Notes: generated by a model from the sequence alone, not told the origin. 64,000 bases of DNA from Acidobacteriota bacterium (GCA_003388555.1 QQVD01000001.1:92501-156500); one strand, 5' to 3'; shown: positions 37,432-46,509, counted from the first letter of the stretch. A program made the numbers and translations.

Positions 37432-38532
37432 TCAGCCGGCGTCGACGGGCCTGCTGGCGACCGCCCGGCACCGGGCCGTGCGTGCCTCCGCGTAGATCTC
37501 CTCGAGCCGCTTCGCGACCTGCCCCAGATCGAAATGGGAGCGTACATGGTCATGCAAGGCACGTGCACGGCGTCGCTGCTCCCCGGGATCGGCGAGCAAC
37601 TCACGCAGCTTGGTCTCGAGGGCACCCGGATCGCCGGGCGGCACCAGCCACCCCCGCTGCTGCGCCAGCAGCTCGCGACACTGCCCGACCTCGGTGGCGA
37701 GCACGGCGAGCTCCGCCCAGCCGTACTCGACCAGGGTCAGCGGCATGCCCTCGCTGCGCGAGCCGAGGAGACCGATGTCGCACGCCGAGAGGATCCGGGC
37801 GACGTCGTCGCGCTCGCCGAGAAGCACCACCTGAGCCGCCAGATCGAGGTCGGCGATCTGCTTCTCGACCTGCCCGCGGGTGCTCTCCCGGCCGCCGCGC
37901 CCGACCAGGAAGAGGCGCAGCTCGGGGTCCTCCAGCAGCAGCGGTGCCAGGCCGGCGAGGAGGGTCTGGTGGTCCTTCTGGGGCCGGAAGTTGGCGACGC
38001 AGACCAGGCGCTTGCCCGGGCTGCCGTCCAGGTCGAGAGGGGGCTGGGCTGGCGGCCGCGGCACTGCGTTGGGCAGCCAGTCGGCCGTCAGGCCCAGTTG
38101 GGCGCGGTCCCACTCGGCGAGCTCTCGGGATGCCGCGATTGCCGCGTCGACGCGTCGGCGCAGCAGCCGCAGCGGCCAGCGCCGGCGTCCCGAGGCCAGG
38201 TCCCCGAAGTGGTCGTGCCAGATCAGGGCCGGCGTGGGCAGGCCGATCAGCGCCAGCCGCGCCGAGAGCAGCGAAGTGCTGTGCGCGTGCACCACTTCGA
38301 TGCGCCGCGAGGCGAGGATCTCGTGGAGCCGGCGGTGGGCGCCCAGGTCCAACGCGCTGCGCTTCCCGAGCAGCACCACCTCGGCGGTGCACTCGGACTC
38401 CAGCGCGCCGCCGCGTCGGGTCGCGCACAGTACCACCTGGTGCCCGCGCGACAGCAGCGCGTTGCTCAGGTGGACCGCCGCCTGTTCCGCGCCACCGCGC
38501 TGCAGTGAGTCGATGAGGTGGAGGACGCGCAC
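37432..38532 (-). CDS. GT4 family glycosyltransferase
   Basis: A 366-aa GT-B glycosyltransferase. The N-terminal domain starts VLHLIDSLQRGGAEQAAVHLS, the glycine-rich acceptor loop typical of GT4. VHAHSTSLLSARLAL and the HDHFGD follow. The donor domain has NFRPQKDHQTLL, LVGRGG, and the E-x7-E signature in SEGMPLTLVEYGW. It probably adds a sugar in exopolysaccharide, glycolipid or O-antigen synthesis at the membrane surface; the acceptor is unknown. The start is GTG at 38532. It is the first gene of a two-gene unit with the FHA-EAL protein, which could be its post-translational regulator. Confidence 0.88.
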   Translation of the reverse strand: MRVLHLIDSLQRGGAEQAAVHLSNALLSRGHQVVLCATRRGGALESECTAEVVLLGKRSALDLGAHRRLHEILASRRIEVVHAHSTSLLSARLALIGLPTPALIWHDHFGDLASGRRRWPLRLLRRRVDAAIAASRELAEWDRAQLGLTADWLPNAVPRPPAQPPLDLDGSPGKRLVCVANFRPQKDHQTLLAGLAPLLLEDPELRLFLVGRGGRESTRGQVEKQIADLDLAAQVVLLGERDDVARILSACDIGLLGSRSEGMPLTLVEYGWAELAVLATEVGQCRELLAQQRGWLVPPGDPGALETKLRELLADPGEQRRRARALHDHVRSHFDLGQVAKRLEEIYAEARTARCRAVASRPVDAG

Positions 38533-38619
38533 CGGTTGGGGTCAACTCTGCCAGACTGGACGACGGAGTGATCGAGCGCCCGGGACGGCGCCATTCGTCG
38601 ACTGCTGTGGAGCCGAGAC

Positions 38620-40143
38620 ATGAGGATCAACCGGCGGCCGTGGCTCGACGCCGGGCCGACGAGTGGCGGACCGTGGACGACGATGTTGCGCTCGCTGGCG
38701 GCAGTGGCTCTCCTGGTTGCTGGCTGCGGTGGCGGCGGCGGCTGCGGCGGCGCGGCCGACCCAGGCCTGCTTCTCGGCGGCATCCAGGTCAACGAGCCGG
38801 ACATGAGCGCATGGCACCGGGAGTTGCTGCGTCAAGGCATGAACACGGTGTCTCTCACCGTCTACGCGCGTCAGCAGCTGTGGGACTCGGCCGACCTGAT
38901 CTTCGACCCGGACCAGCTCGGTGACGACGTGGTGCGCGAGATGCGGGCCGCCCGCTCCGTCGGTCTGCACACCGTGCTGGTGCTGCGGCTGGCGCTCGAC
39001 CAATCGCTCGAGGGCAACCGCTTCCTCTGGCACGGCATGGTGTCGCCGCGCGACGCGGTGGAGCTCGACGCCTGGTTCCACCGCTACTCGCGCTTCGTCC
39101 TGGAGTGGGCCGTGGTCGCCGAGCGCGAGGGGGTCGAGGCGCTCGCCATCGGCTCCGAGCTCGCGGCGCTGACGAATACCGTGCGCATCGACCGCCTCCC
39201 CGACCTGGAGAGCTACTACCTCGACGAGGCGCTGCGTCGGGAAGAGCACTCCAGGCTGCTCGCGTCCGGCGACGCAAGGCTGCGCTCGGCGCTGTCCGGC
39301 ACCGAGTCCGACGCCGAGGGTCCGATCGGAGGATCGGCGGCGGCCGAGGTGCTGTCGGCAGAGGTCGCGGCACACGCGGCCTGGGCGCGCCAGGTGACCG
39401 GAGGGGCCGATTTGGCCTTCGTGAACGGTCGTCGCGAGCATCTCGAGCGCAACTGGCGACGCCTGATCGAGGACGTGCGGCGCGTCTATTCGGGTCGTCT
39501 GACCTACGCCGCGAACTTCGACCAGGTGGAGCAGGTCGCCTTCTGGGACGCCCTCGACCTGATCGGTGTCAACGCCTACTACCCGCTACGCGAGACCCTG
39601 GCCCCGGCCGAGCCCAACGCGGTCGCCGGCAATCCCCTGCTGCGTGACGACTTCGCGGATCGCTGGCGGGGGATCCTGATGGGGCTCGACCAGCTCCGCG
39701 TCCGGCTCGCCCGGCCGCAGATGCAGGTGCTCGTCACCGAGCTCGGCTACACCGGCCGCCGGGGCTCGACGGTGCAGCCCTGGGCGGGCGAAGGCGTGGC
39801 GCTGCTGCCTGCAGGCGACGGGGGATCGGCAGCGGAGCGGCCGGTCGTCTGGCAGGCCCAGCCCGAGGCGCCGTGGGAGCGAGCGGCGGCGATCGAGGCG
39901 CTCGGCATCGCGGCCAGGGAGATCGCGCCGCCGCTGCTCGCCGGCGTCCTCTACTGGAAACTCTCGACCCTTCCCCGTCACCGCGAGATCGAGCCCTTCG
40001 TGGTGGTCCTCGGTGACCAGCCCCCCGACCCAGCGGTGGCGGCCCTGCGCTCGCTCGCCAGCGGACGCCTCACCGTCGCCGACGGTGCCAACGAAGACCG
40101 GGGTGCCGGCCGCCCGGCGCTCGCGGGGGGCGGCTCACGGTGA
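38620..40143 (+). CDS. GH113-like TIM-barrel lipoprotein
   Basis: A 507-aa protein with a lipoprotein signal (LLVAGC, Cys36 from the start used or Cys15 from ATG 38683) and a Gly-rich stretch after it. The body looks like a beta/alpha barrel. It has a probable acid/base Glu in LAIGSELAALT, DLIGVNAYYPL, and a probable nucleophile Glu in LVTELGYTG followed by QPW. This matches the pattern of GH113 beta-mannanase-like proteins. Activity on mannan-type polymers is a guess. The GTG start of the next gene overlaps its stop (GTGA at 40140-40143), so the two are translationally coupled. Confidence 0.65.
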   Translation: MRINRRPWLDAGPTSGGPWTTMLRSLAAVALLVAGCGGGGGCGGAADPGLLLGGIQVNEPDMSAWHRELLRQGMNTVSLTVYARQQLWDSADLIFDPDQLGDDVVREMRAARSVGLHTVLVLRLALDQSLEGNRFLWHGMVSPRDAVELDAWFHRYSRFVLEWAVVAEREGVEALAIGSELAALTNTVRIDRLPDLESYYLDEALRREEHSRLLASGDARLRSALSGTESDAEGPIGGSAAAEVLSAEVAAHAAWARQVTGGADLAFVNGRREHLERNWRRLIEDVRRVYSGRLTYAANFDQVEQVAFWDALDLIGVNAYYPLRETLAPAEPNAVAGNPLLRDDFADRWRGILMGLDQLRVRLARPQMQVLVTELGYTGRRGSTVQPWAGEGVALLPAGDGGSAAERPVVWQAQPEAPWERAAAIEALGIAAREIAPPLLAGVLYWKLSTLPRHREIEPFVVVLGDQPPDPAVAALRSLASGRLTVADGANEDRGAGRPALAGGGSR

Positions 40144-42158
40144 CGCCGAAGCCGACGGAGCCGAGCGATTCACCCGAGCCGACCGAGCCACCGGCAGAGG
40201 ACTCTCCGGGGACGCAGGCCGGCGGCCGCCGCGGGCTGGTGCGTCTGCTGCGTCTGTCGCCCTGGATCGCCGCGCTGGTGGTCGCCGTCTCGCTGCCGTG
40301 GCTCTTCGCCTTCGCCACCGAGAAGACGCTGCAGTCCTCGTTCGGCGAGCGGCTGGTCAACCGTAGACCCGACAGGTTCCAGATGAGCTGGCGGTCCGTC
40401 GCGTCCCCGTCGCCGGGTCGGCTGCGCTTCGAGTCGGTGACCCTGCGCGGACAGACTCCACGCACCGGCTGGCAGATCGAGGCCGAGGAGCTCGAGGCTC
40501 AGGTGTCGCTGGCGGCTCTGCTCGGCCGCATCTTCGAGTGTGAGTGGATCAGGGGTCGCGGGGTGAGCTTCGCGATGCTGCGGCTCGAGGGCGGTCGCCC
40601 TGCGCTGGCCGAGGGGGCACCGCCGATCGACCTGCCGGCGGCCGGCCGGGCGCTGCAGTCGAGCGCGAGGGAGCAGAGCGGCTGGACGATCGACCTGGAT
40701 GGCATCGCGGTGGAGGATCTGCGTCGCATCTGGATCGACCGGGAGCGCCTCGACACCAGCCCCGACGCCACCTTCGGGGGAGCCATGCGATTCGCGCTGC
40801 GCCGTCACGTCGAGATCGAAGCCGCTCGCCTCGAGCTGCACGCGGCGGCTCTCAGTGAGGCCGGCGAGGAGGTGCTGCGGGAGATCGACGGCAGCGTCGA
40901 GATCGACCTCGCGCCGATGCGACCGCGCGAGGTCGATTTCGAGGAGCTGCTGCGGGCGCTGTCGGGCCACGCGGAGTTCACCGCCGACATCTCTTCGCTG
41001 GGAGCCCTGCGACGCAGCTTCGAGACGCTGCGCTGGCTCGATCTCGACGCCAGCGGATCGCTCGTCGTCGATCTCGGCCTCGATCGCGGCACGGTGCGCC
41101 CCGGCTCGCACCTCGCCGTCGAGTCCCCGTCGGTGCGGGCGCTCCTGTTCGACCAGCAGATCGTCGGCGCCGGCACGATCGCGGGGCGCTTCGAGCAGTC
41201 CTCCGCCGGAGGATCGGCGGAGTCGACGAATCCGGTCCGGGTCGACATCGAGCTGCAGCGCTTCGCCGGTGGCCCCCGGCCGCCGAGCGAGCCGGGGCGC
41301 CTGCCGGCCGCCGACGCGGACTCCGGCGGCAGGTCGGCGTTCGAGGGCGGCGGCCTCACCGCGAGCCTCACCGGGACCTGGCCGCGGCTCAGCCGGGTGC
41401 CGCAGCTGGCCACCGGCACTCTGCACCTCGAGGATGCCCGGCTCAACGACGTCAGCGCCCTGCAGCGCTATCTGCCCGCCGGCTCCGGGGTCGTGCTGCG
41501 CTCGGGCACGGCGGATCTGGGCGTCGATCTGCGCTTCGAGGGTCATCGCGGATCGGGCTCGGCGACGCTGCAGGGCAGCGCCATCCGCTTCCGCCTGCAG
41601 GAGGTGGCGATGCGCGGCGACCTGGCCCTCGATCTGCAGCTGCCCGAGGTCGACCTCGACAGCGCCACACTGCGGGTGAACGGCAGCAGCCTGCGGGTCG
41701 ACGGCCTGCAGGTCGAGGGGTCGACGCGAACCGCCGACTGGTGGAGCCGGGCGCGGGCGTCACGGGGGACGCTGCGCTTCCGCGACAGCGGTCCCGCGTT
41801 CGCCGCCCACTTCGAGGGCGAGATGCGCGACTCGCGTCCCCTGGTCGCCTACTACCTGAAGAAGCGGCGGCTGCTGCGGCCGCTCGAGGAGCTGCTCACC
41901 GTCGAAGGTCTGCGGATCCGCGGCGATCTCGACGTCGGCGCGCAGCGTGGGCGGGTGGAGTGCTTCGCCGCCGAAGCCGAGAACCTCGAGATCCAGGCTG
42001 ATCTGACGCTGGGGCGGGGCAGGCCCGAGGGCATCGCTCTGTTCGAGTACCGCCGCTTCGCACTCGGTCTCGAGGCCGAGGCCAGCGAGCGGGACTGGAA
42101 GCTGCGGCGGCCGCGACGCTGGTTCGAGAGCCGGCGTCAGGACCGCTGCCCGGCCTGA
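40140..42158 (+). CDS. AsmA/TamB-like membrane-anchored protein, unknown function
   Basis: A 672-aa protein. The Pro/Glu-rich cytoplasmic N terminus (1-35) is followed by one TM (about 42-62, WIAALVVAVSLPWLFAFAT). A long extracytoplasmic region of amphipathic beta pattern, rich in 'LRVDGLQVEG'-type strands, makes up the rest. The organisation resembles AsmA/YhdP/TamB-like proteins that bridge the periplasm for lipid transport, but I see no diagnostic motif, so this is a structural guess. It is translationally coupled to the GH113-like gene. Its 3' end overlaps the convergent DUF35 gene by 22 bp. Confidence 0.7.
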   Translation: MTPKPTEPSDSPEPTEPPAEDSPGTQAGGRRGLVRLLRLSPWIAALVVAVSLPWLFAFATEKTLQSSFGERLVNRRPDRFQMSWRSVASPSPGRLRFESVTLRGQTPRTGWQIEAEELEAQVSLAALLGRIFECEWIRGRGVSFAMLRLEGGRPALAEGAPPIDLPAAGRALQSSAREQSGWTIDLDGIAVEDLRRIWIDRERLDTSPDATFGGAMRFALRRHVEIEAARLELHAAALSEAGEEVLREIDGSVEIDLAPMRPREVDFEELLRALSGHAEFTADISSLGALRRSFETLRWLDLDASGSLVVDLGLDRGTVRPGSHLAVESPSVRALLFDQQIVGAGTIAGRFEQSSAGGSAESTNPVRVDIELQRFAGGPRPPSEPGRLPAADADSGGRSAFEGGGLTASLTGTWPRLSRVPQLATGTLHLEDARLNDVSALQRYLPAGSGVVLRSGTADLGVDLRFEGHRGSGSATLQGSAIRFRLQEVAMRGDLALDLQLPEVDLDSATLRVNGSSLRVDGLQVEGSTRTADWWSRARASRGTLRFRDSGPAFAAHFEGEMRDSRPLVAYYLKKRRLLRPLEELLTVEGLRIRGDLDVGAQRGRVECFAAEAENLEIQADLTLGRGRPEGIALFEYRRFALGLEAEASERDWKLRRPRRWFESRRQDRCPA

Positions 42159-42619
42159 GCCTCGGTCACCTGCAGCAGGACGACGCCACGCCGCCGCGCG
42201 AAGGTGACGCGCACACGCTGGCCGATGGCGGCCTCCGCGCGCAGCGCACCGGTCCGCGGGTCGACCAGGTTGCAGAGCAGGCGCACCGGCCGGGTGCCTC
42301 GTGCCGCCATGCGTGGCGGCGGGTCGATGTCGACCAGGACGATGGCGTAGGGCTGGCCGCCGGCGAAATCGGCATCCGGGGCGCGGTGGTTCACCGTCAC
42401 CGCGACCACCGTGCCCTCGCCCGGGAGCTCGACGGGGGCGCCCAACTCACCGCCGCAGTGCCGGCAGGCGGGGCCCGGCGGGAAGGGCAGCTGGCCGCAG
42501 GCTGCGCACGGCGCGAGCTCGAGCACGCCGCGCGCGCAGGCCTCGCGGAACGCGGCGGCGAAGGGCTCACCGCGGCTCGCATCGTCGCGATCGGTGGCGT
42601 CCTCTCGTGCCGGGCTCAC
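42137..42619 (-). CDS. Zn-ribbon/OB-fold DUF35 protein
   Basis: A 160-aa protein with an N-terminal rubredoxin-like zinc ribbon (CAACG and CRHCG, about residues 37-58) and an OB fold (GEGTVVAVTVNHRAP.. to ARRRGVVLLQV). DUF35 proteins bind CoA thioesters and form complexes with thiolase-fold partners, such as ChsH2/Ltp2 of steroid side-chain degradation and SCP-x-like systems. Its GTG start overlaps the stop of the thiolase-fold gene (GTGA at 42616-42619), so the two proteins are very likely made as a complex. Confidence 0.88.
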   Translation of the reverse strand: MSPAREDATDRDDASRGEPFAAAFREACARGVLELAPCAACGQLPFPPGPACRHCGGELGAPVELPGEGTVVAVTVNHRAPDADFAGGQPYAIVLVDIDPPPRMAARGTRPVRLLCNLVDPRTGALRAEAAIGQRVRVTFARRRGVVLLQVTEAQAGQRS

Positions 42620-43785
42620 GCCGGCGCTCCGAGGATCAGGGAGACGTGCACGCTGAGCACGCCGCCGTCGCCGTGCACGAAGGCGGTCTCCGCTCCGGCC
42701 ACCTGCCGCGACTCGGCCTCACCGCGCAGCTGCCTCACCGCTTCGACGACGTGGAACATGCCGCCGGCCGCGCCCGAGTGCCCGTACGAGAGCAGCCCGC
42801 CGTGGGTGTTGCACGGCAGCGCGCCGCCGAGCTCCAGGGCGCCGTCCTGCAGCGCTTCCGAGAGCCCGCCGCGAGGGAAGAAGCCGATGCTCTCGAGCTC
42901 CACGGCCAGCGTGATGGTGAAGCTGTCGTAGATCTCGGCGACGTCGATCTGTCGCGGCTCGAGCCCGGCCTCGGCGAACGCCTGTCGCGCCGAATCGCCG
43001 CAGCCGAAGCCGTCGAGTCCCGGCGGCGCCGCGACCAGGTGCTCGTGGGTGCTGCGCTGACCGCAACCCCGAACCGCCACCCCGCGGGCCGGATCGGTGG
43101 CGCGGCGAGACACCAGGACGGCGGCGGCGCCGTCGGAGACCAGGGCGCAGTCGAAGAGTCGCAGCGGGCTGGAGATCACCCGCGCCTGCATCGCCTCCTC
43201 GAAGCTCAGCTCGCGACCGTGCATGTGCGCCTGCGGGTGGCGGTTGGCATGGGCCCGCGTCTGCACCGCGATCCGCGCCAGGTCCTCGAGGGTGAAACGT
43301 CCGGCGTGCAGCGCCTGCGAGGCGATCAGGGCGTACGCCGCCGGGATGGTGATGCCGTACGGCACCTCGTGCTCGGGATGTCCGAAACCGGCCAGGGTGC
43401 GCAGCGCACCGCCCGGCGGCATGCCGGTGAGACGGTTGTCGCCGGTGACGCAGAGCACGTGCTCACACACATCGGAGCCGACCAGGGCGGGCGCCGTCTG
43501 GACCATCATCGCCGCGGTCGCGCCGCCGGCAACCAGCGAGGCGCAGTAGGCCGGCCGCAGGCCGAGCAGCTCGGCGACCGCCGACGCCAGCATCGGGTGG
43601 GGGGTGGTGAACGAGTAGGCGCAGAGCAGTCCGTCGACCTGCGGCAGCTCGATGCCGGCGTCGCTCACGCATGCGCGCGCCACCCTGTCGTGCAACGACA
43701 GACAGGATTCAGCGGGCAGCTTGCCGCAGGGGGTGTCGGCGATCCCGGTGATCGTCGCGCTGGGGGGGCCGTGCCGGACCGGCAT
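42616..43785 (-). CDS. Thiolase-fold protein lacking the usual catalytic Cys (Ltp2-like)
   Basis: A 389-aa thiolase-superfamily protein. The C-terminal part keeps AEIYDSFTITLAVELE, NTHGGLLSYGHSGAAGGMFHVVEAV and the His of the GH.GA motif. In the N-terminal half, the place of the acyl-carrying cysteine (normally N-C-S-x-G) reads LVAGGATA, so the classic nucleophile is missing. This is the pattern of thiolase-like aldolases that work with DUF35 partners (for example Ltp2), as the coupled downstream DUF35 gene supports. A retro-aldol cleavage of a CoA-bound substrate is possible. The ATG at 43785 lies 9 bp after the M23 gene. Confidence 0.82.
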   Translation of the reverse strand: MPVRHGPPSATITGIADTPCGKLPAESCLSLHDRVARACVSDAGIELPQVDGLLCAYSFTTPHPMLASAVAELLGLRPAYCASLVAGGATAAMMVQTAPALVGSDVCEHVLCVTGDNRLTGMPPGGALRTLAGFGHPEHEVPYGITIPAAYALIASQALHAGRFTLEDLARIAVQTRAHANRHPQAHMHGRELSFEEAMQARVISSPLRLFDCALVSDGAAAVLVSRRATDPARGVAVRGCGQRSTHEHLVAAPPGLDGFGCGDSARQAFAEAGLEPRQIDVAEIYDSFTITLAVELESIGFFPRGGLSEALQDGALELGGALPCNTHGGLLSYGHSGAAGGMFHVVEAVRQLRGEAESRQVAGAETAFVHGDGGVLSVHVSLILGAPA

Positions 43786-43794
43786 GGGCCGATG

Positions 43795-44556
43795 CTACCG
43801 CTGGGATCTCAGGGTTGGGCACCCACCGGAGGTGCGCGCCCCTGCGCGCAGCAGCGGGTAGGGGTTGATCGGCTCGCCCTGCCACCACTGTTCGTCTTCG
43901 TCGAGACGGTAGACGGCGAAGTGCAGGTGGGGCGCGTCGTCCGCCGCATTGCCGCTGGAACCGACCGAGGCGATCGTCTCGCCCGGCTCGACCCAGTCGC
44001 CTTCTGTCAGCCCCGGCCGGTAGCCCTCCAGGTGGGCGTAGAAGAACACGTAGCGGCCGCTGGCGTCGTACTGGTAGATGCTCTTGCCGCCCATGGTGCT
44101 CTCGAAGAGTCGCGCCACCGGCCCCCGGGTCGCCGCCAGCACGTCGGTGTGACGAGGCGCCATGATGTCGATCGCACGGTGGGTGCGACCGCCTGAGCGC
44201 GGGTCGGCGAAGGAGTCGTAGAGGTCGTCCGGCCCGACGCCGGCGACGGGGACGACGAGTCGGGAGAGGGGGCCCTCGCGGTTCGCTGCGGCCGTCGGCC
44301 GCCCGATCTCATCGCGCCGGGGCAGCGGCTCCTCGGCGGCGGAGCCGGCGATGGCGCCGGCGTGCACCCGGGCATCCTCCAGACAGTCGCAGTCGGCCTC
44401 GATCACCACCCGGCACGACGACGCGCCGAGGGCGGCGACGGCCAGCAAGGACAGACGCAGGTGGCGCAGCGTCGCGCGGCGGCCGCGACCCCCGCGACCC
44501 TGCGGATCCGACGGTCGCCTCGGTCGCGGCGGGGCGAGAGTCTCCGCGAGAGGCAA
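43795..44556 (-). CDS. M23 (LytM-type) peptidase lipoprotein
   Basis: A 253-aa exported protein with a lipobox-like end of the signal (ALGASSC, about residue 48) and a C-terminal M23 domain. Zinc ligands are in THRAIDIMAP (H-x3-D) and PHLHFAVY; VEPGETIASVGSSGNA is the usual beta-hairpin. Such enzymes cut peptidoglycan cross-links or activate amidases. Here the first active-site His-Asp and the HxH are both present, so it is likely active. The start is TTG at 44556, uncertain; there is no ATG before the domain. The same-strand small membrane-protein gene ends 15 bp upstream, and the thiolase-like gene starts 9 bp downstream. Confidence 0.85.
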   Translation of the reverse strand: MPLAETLAPPRPRRPSDPQGRGGRGRRATLRHLRLSLLAVAALGASSCRVVIEADCDCLEDARVHAGAIAGSAAEEPLPRRDEIGRPTAAANREGPLSRLVVPVAGVGPDDLYDSFADPRSGGRTHRAIDIMAPRHTDVLAATRGPVARLFESTMGGKSIYQYDASGRYVFFYAHLEGYRPGLTEGDWVEPGETIASVGSSGNAADDAPHLHFAVYRLDEDEQWWQGEPINPYPLLRAGARTSGGCPTLRSQR

Positions 44557-44571
44557 CGTGGGACTCAGCCT

Positions 44572-44742
44572 TCAGAGCACGATGGTGCCGATGATGATCA
44601 GCGCCACGAGTCCCAGGGTGATGCGCGCCGCGGTCATCAGGCGGGTGCTGTCCGCCGGCCTGCCGCCGCGTGGGCGGACGAAGAAGACGGCGCAGATCGC
44701 GACGATCGCCACCACGACACCGAGCAGTTCGAACCAGGTCAT
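44572..44742 (-). CDS. Small two-helix membrane protein (56 aa)
   Basis: A short ORF found by eye. The reading starts MTWFELLGVVVAIVAICAVF and ends ITLGLVALIIIGTIVL, giving two hydrophobic helices (about 4-22 and 40-56) joined by a basic loop with RPRGGRP. The ATG has an excellent Shine-Dalgarno (AGGGAGAGG, ending 4 nt upstream), which is stronger than at most genes here. The length and helix-loop-helix plan look like a small membrane protein of unknown family. It lies 15 bp upstream of the M23 peptidase, same strand, so they probably share a message. Confidence 0.75.
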   Translation of the reverse strand: MTWFELLGVVVAIVAICAVFFVRPRGGRPADSTRLMTAARITLGLVALIIIGTIVL

Positions 44743-44754
44743 CGTTCCTCTCCC

Positions 44755-44796
44755 TTGTGTGGTCGGTCTTGTGTGGTCGGTCTTGTGTGGTCGGTC
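44755..44796. repeat. Three tandem 14-bp repeats
   Basis: TTGTGTGGTCGGTC is repeated three times without change just upstream of the small membrane-protein gene (minus strand), 12 bp from its ATG. It overlaps where its leader or promoter should be. Confidence 0.9.
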
Positions 44797-45027
44797 TCCC
44801 GGCGCCGTGCCCGACGCTCGCTTCTGCGCCCGTGCAAGGCTCCTACCAACCGTCGGGTGGTCCCGGGCTGCCAGGTCCGGTCGCGATCTCGCCCCGGCTT
44901 CCGTGAGCTCGGCGCGTGGGTTGCGCCGGAGCGAGCCGGCGCCGCCCGACGAGCGATCGGCAAGAAGCGGCGACGGTGGCGTAAGGCGTCCCGCCGGCGC
45001 CTGTGGCAGTGGTCGCCAGGGCGAGTC

Positions 45028-46398
45028 TCAGGCCGATGCCAGCCGTCCGGCGCGCTGGGCGACGAAGGCCGCCAGCCGGGCCGCCACGTTCTCCTCGAGG
45101 TCGGCGTAGAAGAGGCCGTAGTCGTGGTTGTGGAAGCTACGCCCGGGCATCACCGCCTGCTGGAACGCCGCCACCCACGGCTCGCTGATGTACAGGTAGC
45201 CGTCCTCGGCCAGCCCGGCGTCGACGTGCATCGGATGCACCCGCGACAGCCCCCGCGCCCGCACCCCGAGCGCTCCTCGTCCCGCCGAGAAGAGGGCGGT
45301 GGGCGAAACGCGGGCGGCAAGCAGCAGGTGCACGGCTCCGCGGTGGTTCTCCCGCCCGACCCAGCCGGTCGCGGTCTCGAAGGTGAGCGGATTGATTCCC
45401 AGCACCGCCATGTGGGCGCGCCGGCGCCAGTGGCCGCTGCCGTCGCTGCACTCGGCGTGGGCCGGCGAGCGGGGAGCCCCCGAGTACCAGACCTCGGCGC
45501 GGTCACTGCGGTGCAGCGGACCGCCGCCGCGGCCGAAGGTGTCCCAGGCGACCACGCAGCCGTTGTCCAGCGGCCCGCGGCAGGGGTGCAGGCGTTCGAA
45601 CACGGCCTCACCGTGGGAGCGCGAGGCTCCGTGGCCGTCCGCGTTCGGCGCTCCGGCCTGCCCATCCGCGAACTTGTCGCGCGGGAAGGTGTAGCCGATC
45701 ACGTAGGCGGCGACGAGCCTGGAGCAACGCTCCGGGTACGGCTCGATGCACTCCTCGAGCAGGCGGATCGCGTGGCAGCTGCCCTGGCTGTGGCTGGCGA
45801 CGAAGTAGGGCCGCCCCTGGTTGCGCTGCTCGAGGAACTGCTCGAAGGCGGCGCGCACGTCGGAGTAGGCCAGCTCGAGGGCCCGTCGCCCGCTGGGCCG
45901 GCCACCGACGAACGAGTAGAGAGTGGCCTGGCGGTAGCGCGGCGCATAGATCCGGCAGCTGCGGGCGAAGGCGGACGCCTGACCCGGGACCACCAGCTGA
46001 TCGACCAGCTCGCCGATCCGCTCGTCGCCGACCGCGGCGTTCCAGGAGGTGCCGCGCAGGTGCATCGTGGGATGGATGTAGAAGCAGTCGGCGACGGGCT
46101 CGTCGATGCCCTCGGTCCGGTGCCCGGCGCTGCCCAGCGGTGCCATCTGTGAGTTCCCCGGCGCCTCGGGCAGCACCGCCCACGACTCAGGTCGCGAGTA
46201 GTCGGGTGGCTCGGGGACGTCGCGCTGGGCGAACTCTCGTCGCGGTCGCAGTCGCCACAGCAGCAGAGGCGTCAGCAGCAACCAGGCCAGGCCCGAGAGC
46301 AGCCGCTGCCACGCCAGAAGCAGCCGGCGCAGGATCCCGGGACGTCGTGGTCGTGGCGGCGCAGGTGAATCGGTCCGACGATTCTCGGGTCGGTTCAT
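45028..46398 (-). CDS. DUF3089 alpha/beta-hydrolase-like protein
   Basis: A 456-aa protein with a Pro/Arg-rich start, a hydrophobic segment (about 25-50) and a DUF3089 domain. Family blocks are DCFYIHPTMHLRGTSWN, YAPRYRQATLYSF, the nucleophile-elbow-like ASHSQGSCHA (Ser in SxSQG) and AYVIGYTFPRDKF. The fold is alpha/beta hydrolase, with Ser in the elbow. The substrate is unknown; a lipase or esterase role has been suggested for the family. The N-terminal segment could be an uncleaved membrane anchor. It lies 110 bp downstream of the PBP gene on the same strand. Confidence 0.82.
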   Translation of the reverse strand: MNRPENRRTDSPAPPRPRRPGILRRLLLAWQRLLSGLAWLLLTPLLLWRLRPRREFAQRDVPEPPDYSRPESWAVLPEAPGNSQMAPLGSAGHRTEGIDEPVADCFYIHPTMHLRGTSWNAAVGDERIGELVDQLVVPGQASAFARSCRIYAPRYRQATLYSFVGGRPSGRRALELAYSDVRAAFEQFLEQRNQGRPYFVASHSQGSCHAIRLLEECIEPYPERCSRLVAAYVIGYTFPRDKFADGQAGAPNADGHGASRSHGEAVFERLHPCRGPLDNGCVVAWDTFGRGGGPLHRSDRAEVWYSGAPRSPAHAECSDGSGHWRRRAHMAVLGINPLTFETATGWVGRENHRGAVHLLLAARVSPTALFSAGRGALGVRARGLSRVHPMHVDAGLAEDGYLYISEPWVAAFQQAVMPGRSFHNHDYGLFYADLEENVAARLAAFVAQRAGRLASA

Positions 46399-46509
46399 GT
46401 TCTCGTGGGTGTTGAGATACGCAGGGTCCGGTCGCTGGAGCCGCGGCCCTCGACAGTCGAGGAGGGCCCTCGTTCATCGCCGCTCCGGGGCCCAGCCTCA
46501 GGCCCAGCC

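Noticed and set aside
46448-46462. CCTCGA-CAG-TCGAGG hairpin between the PBP and DUF3089 genes
   Set aside because: Only 6 bp of stem, a 3-nt loop and no T-tract, so too weak to call a terminator.
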